From: Pholiota molesta
Lineage: Eukaryota > Basidiomycota > Agaricomycetes > Agaricales > Strophariaceae
NCBI GenBank assembly: GCA_014925825.1
Contig: JACGCK010000037.1
Location: 186,001 to 250,000 of the forward strand
Direction: 5' to 3'
DNA length: 64,000 nucleotides
In this document: positions 58,600 through 64,000 of the stretch, one piece after another
How the letters are laid out: each line of letters begins with the position of its first letter
Position numbering within the stretch: the stretch's first letter is position 1
Notes under the pieces: model-generated
Databases searched by the model: none
What the model saw: only the letters and a program-made list of their open reading frames with translations
What the model was told of the DNA's origin: nothing
Translations under genes and position numbers: made by a program

Positions 58600-59285
58600 T
58601 ACGGAAGCGGGAGCACAAAACGTCATCGCCTCGCGCCAATTAGGTGGAGATGGGCGAGTCAGAGAGGGTCTACTTAGGCCAAGTTGAGTTGTAGTATCAA
58701 TATGGTTCGGCAAAAATAGGGAAGAGAAGAGGGGAGAGGATTCAGAACTCGAAATCATGTTTGTTGTTACGAAGGAGGCGTCCAATTCGCATAACCAGAA
58801 TCCCAGATTTGCGGCCGCCGTCCCCGTCCCACACTCGTCCTTTGGAAATCTGCACGGCTCCCGCAAATTTTCCACAGCAAGCCCACTGCCCTCTCCAGCC
58901 CAGAGGCTATACTCCTCCAGACTTCTTCTCTCTCGGTGAAGGCTAGACTTTCTCACTGAACTGCGAACAGACGAAGCATCAACCTGTAGTAACCAGAAAC
59001 GGTGTTATGGGATCGGTATTGAATACAATAGGCGGGCCCTGGTACAGATTCGCAGGCGGCTGCAGCACAGGCGAACGCAACACCTGCCACGGGTTGGGCT
59101 GGAGCGGGGGCGCGCCGACCAATCGATGGTGGGCAATAGTATAGTAAGCATGGGGTGTCGTCGCGAATGGATGCCAAACCGCCTGAGAGTTCAGAGAGCC
59201 ATTCAAACGCGGGCGCGAAGGGCGAGTAGAAGGAGCTGCTAGCTACGCTGACGGTTGGGGAGTACAGAACGAGAGAACGAACAGG
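58600..59285 (-). pseudogene. G family relic, N-terminal half
   Basis: The minus strand reads FYSPFAPAFEWLSELSGGLA (59225), PSIGRRAPAPAQPVAGVAFA, CAAAACESVPGPAYCIQYRS and then SSLHRERRSLEEYSLWAGEG. These align with the relic at 29830-30180 and the best copy at 43200-42800. Stops interrupt it. Relative to F and H the order is the mirror image of 29600-31757. Confidence 0.6.
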
Positions 59286-59312
59286 TTCAACGTTCAACGT
59301 TCAACGTTCAAC
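59284..59312. repeat. Heptanucleotide microsatellite (GTTCAAC)4
   Basis: Four perfect GTTCAAC units in a row, at the edge of the G relic. Confidence 0.9.
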
Positions 59313-59860
59313 GCCGGAACGGATGCCAACACTACACTGTGGTTGTCGGCATCAGCGGCCATCACGAAAGAAAACAATGCCAAATAACACGGTGGGACGA
59401 ACGACAACATCGTCCTCCCATCCTCATCGCGCTACTGTAGCCAGCAAGCTCCTCTAACTCTCCCTTCATGCCCTCACCGCAATGGCTCATCGAGCTACAT
59501 AGACTGCGCACCAAGTCCCACGCTGCAGGCGCTCGCCTGTGCCGCCCCCTGTAACTCTGCGTCGCGACCCGCTTGCTACGTTCCTGAGTCCCAAGTTCCG
59601 TCCTCTAGCCGCGATAGTACACCATGGATGTCCTACATCGATCGCATAGGCGCCCCATGCCCGACCTGTCTGTGTCGCCACCGCCCCGCCTGCGAATCCA
59701 TACCGGGACCTGTTTACTGCGTTGAATTTTAAACCTGGGATTCTATTTCGCGTTCACGCGGGTCCTACGCTAATGGGCCTTCGTCTTTCTGCAGTGCCAA
59801 GCGATTTTTGCGAAGAGGAGCGACTAACTGAAGCATGCGCCGCACCCAAGCTTCCGCGCT
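59312..59860. other. Decayed G upstream sequence, no gene
   Basis: CATCGTCCTCCCATCCTCATCGCGCTA near 59410 and neighbouring bases also occur near 26835 and, inverted, near 50985, always next to a G relic. No frame is called. Confidence 0.4.
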
Positions 59861-60720
59861 TCCGCGCTTCGCATGAACGAGGAGAGGGAAGCGGGGACGT
59901 GCAATCAGTGGTCGGACGAGTACAAGAAGGGGTATGAGAGCGCGGTGAGCTGGATATCGCCGCACCGCTGATCATGCCGGGACGAGCGTACGTATCGAGA
60001 GAGGCGGGGGGCTCGAGGAGGCGAGGAATACGCGGCTGCGCTGCTGCCGACGCCGTCGTTGCATGTGCGTCCTATCGGCCTTAATACGGCGGCGACGCCT
60101 GGTCCTGTACTTCCGCCGCTCATGTAGCACCCGCCTCTCCCTGTGCAAAGGACGCCGCGGATTCAGACGCCTGCGCTGGTGGGGGACGATGCTCTCCCCG
60201 CTCCTGCTGGGAATTTTTCGCGTATCGTCCGCGTCTGTTTCCGCTGCTGGAGATCTAGCCAACGACCCCGCGATGCGGGCGACGCCAACGCGCTCGCAGC
60301 CAGCGCCGAATTCCGTGTCGTTGATGTGGACACGCAAGTACGTAGCCGTAGGGTGTGGCTGGCCGTGGGGGCGGAGCAGCCTGGCGTTGTTGCGCTCGCG
60401 TCTCTCGGCGACCTCCGCGCGCCTTACTGTGCCTGGGGCTCCCACAGGACAAGGGCATGGGCGGGGTGTAGTGTCTTCGCCTGTACGCGCGCGGCGCGCC
60501 GGTATCCTCTTTCGCTTTTGCGCATGCCTACGAGCACGAGGGCGAGGGCGAGGCCGTGCGAGGGTCGGTGCGGGTTTGGTGTGCGTGGAGCGTTAGAGAA
60601 GGACCTGGGTGTGGGTGTGGGCGCGAGTGCGAGGTGTATATGGGAAGTTCGTACCGTCTCTGCCACCGTTGCCGATTGTGGGGATGCCAGGGGTCGAGGG
60701 TGGGCGTGGTTCTGTGCGAT
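59860..60720 (+). pseudogene. G family relic, C-terminal half
   Basis: After GGAAGCGGGGACGTGCAATC (the AGTWD region) come AAAGGACGCCGCGGATTCAG, encoding QRTPRIQTPA with LPAPAGNF, a region matching the best copy near 41640, and finally YGKFVPSLPPLPIVGMPG. Frame shifts separate the pieces. Its end lies 220 bases from the stop of the F gene at 60938, tail-to-tail. Confidence 0.6.
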
Positions 60721-60937
60721 TCGTGCGATCAGCGTGGTCGGGATCCAGCATCGATTTGTCCACAATCCAACACACGAATGCCAGGTGGTATGCTGTCTGA
60801 ATCCATGTGCTGGACTCTCATCGGCTTCCGCCCACTGGTATGAGAGTGGCGACTAGTAGTCAGCATCAAGAAAGATCGTTGTATAAGTAGTAGTATCCCG
60901 CGCAATATTTCTATCGACGATGTTAAGCTAAACATGT

Positions 60938-62197
60938 TCAGTCATTACAAGGAAAGGGGTCGTTCTCGTCCGCCGAAAGCAATAATCCCATGCCATCAAC
61001 TTGCCTAACTGCCATTACATTTCCAACGGAATTTCTCTCTATCGCGCCTGAGACGTACGGGAGTGACTTTCCATAGATACTTGTCACAGATTCGAGGCGC
61101 GTACATACTCGAGCAAGCGCCTCTGCGCTAGCCAGGAAATCCGCGAGCGCTTTTTCGTGGATCCTTGGGTGTGGTGCATTTCCGTACTTCGGATCGGGTG
61201 AATATCCGTAATAATAGAATCGTTCCATCTTCACGAACTGAGAAAACGTAGGGTGCAGATTTTTCTACAAGGAATATCAGGATTGATGCAGCCGAATGAG
61301 TACTCGCACACGTACCAAGCATGCCGATGACAAAGGCACGCCATGCAGTCCCAACTCCTCCAAGTTCGGCGCCCCTCTGACGATCGAATGCATGTACCCC
61401 TTCGTGAAGTCCCGTGCCATTTTCTTGAAGTTTAGCTCCGTCCGGAACTCGCCATCCAAGGTCTCGTACCATAGCGCCCCTTCCAGTTTGCATGCATCCC
61501 AACCCGGAGCTTCCTGTTCAATCTCGAGCGATTTTAGTTTGGGAAGCCCGTTCGGTAATACGGCGCGGAGGAGATAAGGAACTTGTGCGTTATCGCTTTT
61601 GGTGAAGCCTAGACTAACGAGCTGGGGCAGGATGGGGACTAATAATCGAATATCTTCAAACCGAGCCTGTAACGAATAAATGTTGAATGGAATCGTAGCT
61701 TTTGAGCAAAATAAATCTGACTAACCTTCAAATGCTTTAAATTTGGTAGAAATCCAACCTCTATGTTCTCGGAGAACCAGGTATGTATACAGCTTTCGAG
61801 TGATAAAGTTTCGAGTTGCGGATGCCGCTCAAAGAAGCTTTGCACTTTTTCAGTGTCGTCAAGAGATTTAAAATCGCGCAAGCGAAGGAATTTCAAGTGT
61901 GGGAAATCAAGGGATAAAAGGACTGTCGCCGGTTGGAAATCGGTTGTCAAACTCAAAGTATGCAACGACGATGCGAGACGGGGAAGGTTGTTCAAAACCT
62001 TCAGAGCGTCATCATCTTCTGGGCCTTCACTTGGACTCCATTCCAGGCGTAAGACCGAAAGATCCTGGAAAGCCGGGTAAATAATATATTCAGTGTCAGC
62101 GGCAATGCAGTTACTCGCCGGTAGGTTGTTGATCTCGTCGATTACAGGCCCTTTCAGCCATGGAGCCATGAAACTGTGCCCGACGTTGCGCAATAGC
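60938..62197 (-). pseudogene. F family copy 9, 5' part displaced by a retrotransposon
   Basis: The visible exons are the end of exon 1 (62197-62119), exon 2 (62064-61726), exon 3 (61666-61316) and exon 4 (61264-60938). All are open and in phase, ending in DENDPFPCND. Intron 1 starts with GC (CCG|GCGAGT) as in the copy at 15508. At 62197/62198, in the LRTLILRNVGHS region, F sequence changes to a copia LTR. The first about 160 codons and the promoter should lie beyond the other end of the element, outside the window. Because the remaining exons have no lesion, the insertion looks recent. Confidence 0.8.
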
Positions 62198-62555
62198 TGT
62201 TAGAGTACGAAGTAAATTCAGTCAACGAATATAATATTCGACTCGTTCCGTAGTAACTACCTGTTAGAGTACGAAGTAAATCTACGGAAACGTTGTAAGT
62301 AAAATAAGAAAAATGTAAGATAACTTTAGGAAAGGCTCACTCAGTCAACGAATATAATATTCGACTGAGAGAACCTTTTCTGTGTACGTATCGTATATCT
62401 GGAGGCAGTTTAAGGTTCGGGAACATGAGAATAAAATACTGGACAACAAGCGATCGAGAGCGATCGCAGTCCTTTTTAGGAAGGCGTTATGCGCGCCTAC
62501 CTCGGTGGCGCATCCCGCGCCTTTTATACTCGACTTGCGAGTCTAACCTCCAACA
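62198..62555 (-). mobile_element. 3' long terminal repeat of the Ty1/copia element, 358 bp
   Basis: On the minus strand it starts TGTTGGAGGTTAGAC after the purine-rich stretch AGTCGGAGGAG, and ends CTCTAACA, giving TGTT...AACA ends. A TATAAAAGG box lies near 62523 (minus). The last 64 bases repeat two other LTR segments (62197-62217 equals 62261-62281; 62219-62243 equals 62342-62366), so the true inner or outer edge could be at 62262 instead. Confidence 0.7.
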
Positions 62556-62568
62556 CTCCTCCGACTCG

Positions 62569-64000
62569 CTAGTCAGAGGATCGCCTGATCAACGGATCAT
62601 CCGGTTCGCAGAGTCGAAGTGCTACGCAATGCTTCCAATGCGCTGCGCGTGGGAGCGGCTTCGTGAGTATGTCGGCCATGTTGTCGCTGCTTCCGATCCA
62701 CTCTAACTTGATTCGCCCCTCGTCGACCCTATCCCTGATGTAATGCTCGCGTACGTCGATGTGCTTCACCTTCGCAGCGCCCGTCTGGTTGCTAGCGATC
62801 TTGATAGCCGCCTGGTTATCTCCACGAATGATCGCCGGACGCGGTACGGTTAAGCCTAGCTCGGTGAGCGAGGCGTACATCCACTCGAGCTGTTGAGCTG
62901 CTCGAGTTAAGGCCATGTACTCCGCTTCGGCAGTGGACAGAGCGACGGTCGGTTGAAATTTGGCGCTCCACGCGGTGGGTCCTCCAGCTTGTATAAACAC
63001 GTGGCCCGAGATGGAGCGGCGCTTATCTGTGTCGGCGGCGTAGTCGGAGTCGACGTATCCAACGGGCGTGAAATCCTCGTATCCAGGTCCGCCGTATCGT
63101 AGTTTGAAGTGAGCCGTTGCCTTCAGGTATTGGAAGACATGCACGAGTGCGCGCCAGTGAGCCGGTCCAGGATTATCTGCGAATCGCGACAGACTAGCCA
63201 TAGCCTGAGAGAGGTCGAGTCGGCTGGCCATCTGAATGTACATGCCTGTTCCAAGAAGCTCGCGGAATGGCTTGTCCGCCATGAAGAATCGATCCTCATC
63301 AGTAGACGGGCAGTCAGAGACGCTGAGAACCAATCCTGGAGGAAGAGGTGTGTACTGTACTATTTCGACCGTATGTTCACGTAACGCGTAACGCGCCATA
63401 AATTTGAACCTATTTCAAAAAATGTAATGCCTAATTTTCGTCAGTGAACATGTATTAAATCCAAAAAATCTCGGCAAGCCACGGCTGGGTGCCAAAAGTA
63501 CCAAAAATGAACATATTTTTTGTTCAGTAACCCGTAATTTTCGAAAATGAACATGTCACCCCGTGAATTATAAGCGTAACGCGTAACATGGTGTGAACCT
63601 ATGGTCGAAATAGTACAGTATTTCGGAGTGCAGTCTTCGAGGCCGAAGCGTTTAAGCGCCCTGAGGATGAAAGCGGTTTGGGATATCTCCATGTACTTGA
63701 GGGCCCTGTCGCGTTTGATACCTAGTCCAATGACGTTGCGAAGCTCGCCGAGATCCTTGAGTTTGAACTCTGATCCTAATTCTGCGACAGCCTTCTTGTA
63801 TTCGTCCACGGAGCTGCTTAGGCCAGTGATGTCATCGGTGTAGGTGCAGGTAATAGTCGTATCGCCGTTGGCAGAGTGGATTCTGACGGATTGGTCGGCT
63901 TGGGAGCAATAGTACCCTAGAGTCTTCATCATCCCATTGAGCGTATTTCCCCAATTATGCGCTCCGTCAACCGTGCCGTATAAGCTTTTCTCCAGAACGC
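62569..64000 (-). mobile_element. Ty1/copia pol: reverse transcriptase end and RNase H, cut by the right edge
   Basis: From the right edge the frame is open through LEKSLYGTVDGAHNW and TITCTYTDDITGL, the copia form of the RT active-site box, then KDLGELRNVIGLGI. After a transposon insertion (63355-63618) it continues with GTGMYIQMASRLDLSQAMAS, GYVDSDYAADTDKRRSISG (RNase H start), AWSAKFQPTVALSTAEAEYM and KHIDVREHYIRDRVDEGRIK, ending at 62569 right beside the LTR. Reverse transcriptase and RNase H make element cDNA in cytoplasmic particles. Domain order and motifs are those of fungal Ty1/copia elements. Integrase and gag would lie to the right, outside the window. Confidence 0.9.
63355..63618. 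mobile_element. 264-bp TIR element with TA target duplication, nested in copia pol
   Basis: The ends CTGTACTATTTCGACC and GGTCGAAATAGTACAG are perfect inverse complements, and weaker inverse similarity continues inward (GTTCAC, then CGTAACGCGTAACG against CGTTACGCG). TA flanks both sides (63353-63354 and 63619-63620), as for Tc1/mariner-type insertions. Removing the element and one TA joins TPK to Y and TPLPPG of the pol frame exactly. There is no coding capacity. Confidence 0.88.

Noticed and set aside
1..64000. tRNA, rRNA or CRISPR array
   Set aside because: No cloverleaf with a GTTCRANNC arm, no rRNA-like block and no regularly spaced identical repeats with unique spacers were seen by eye; a tRNA scan would settle the first.

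Overview
The window looks like nuclear DNA of a filamentous basidiomycete, most likely an Agaricomycete. Genes are split by very short introns (about 48-80 bases, GT-AG, a few GC-AG), and several families are ones expanded in mushroom-forming fungi: F-box/leucine-rich proteins, a multi-spanning membrane protein of unknown function, short protein-kinase-like proteins, KRE9/KNH-like secreted proteins and small cysteine-rich secreted proteins. Only a few loci look like ordinary unique genes: a sugar/cation symporter cut by the left edge (1-354, minus), a chromatin assembly factor 1 WD40 subunit (16969-20015, plus), a small secreted protein (20866-21368, plus), a KRE9/KNH-like protein (35443-36119, minus), the membrane protein (38156-40276, plus) and the kinase-like protein (44865-45811, plus).

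The rest is mostly recent and older duplication. One F-box-like/LRR family (called F here) has nine copies: 11742-13511, 13743-15508, 24126-25878, 27326-29128, 31757-33507, 48909-49618, 51838-53566, 55742-57503 and 60938-62197, plus three remnants. Five copies (13743, 27326, 31757, 51838, 55742) read as intact four-exon genes of 521-538 residues; the others are frameshifted, cut by a rearrangement or cut by a retrotransposon. A second F-box family (E) is present twice (914-2512 and 10077-11647), both broken by different lesions. F copies repeatedly sit tail-to-tail with copies of a proline-rich family of unknown function (G; best copy 40904-43238, minus) and head-to-head with copies of a small acidic family (H; best copy 21861-22463). 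G and H are decayed almost everywhere while F is often open, so the repeating unit seems to be H-F-G.

Mobile DNA: a 340-bp element with CAC...GTG inverted ends (490-829) sits in one E copy, and the other E copy keeps the empty site; a Ty1/copia element (LTR 62198-62555, pol 62569-64000, running off the right edge) has inserted into exon 1 of the last F gene; and that pol gene is itself interrupted by a 264-bp TA-flanked inverted-repeat element (63355-63618) whose removal restores the reading frame. A promoter-bearing dispersed repeat (R) occurs at 7325-9850 and 46260-48230, with a tandem duplication at 6085-6995, a near-perfect foldback at 48532-48618 and a 90-bp coding minisatellite at about 39240-39490.

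Several otherwise conserved genes carry single-base frame breaks in short homopolymers. Some may be assembly errors, so pseudogene calls based only on such breaks are tentative. No rRNA, tRNA or CRISPR array was recognised.
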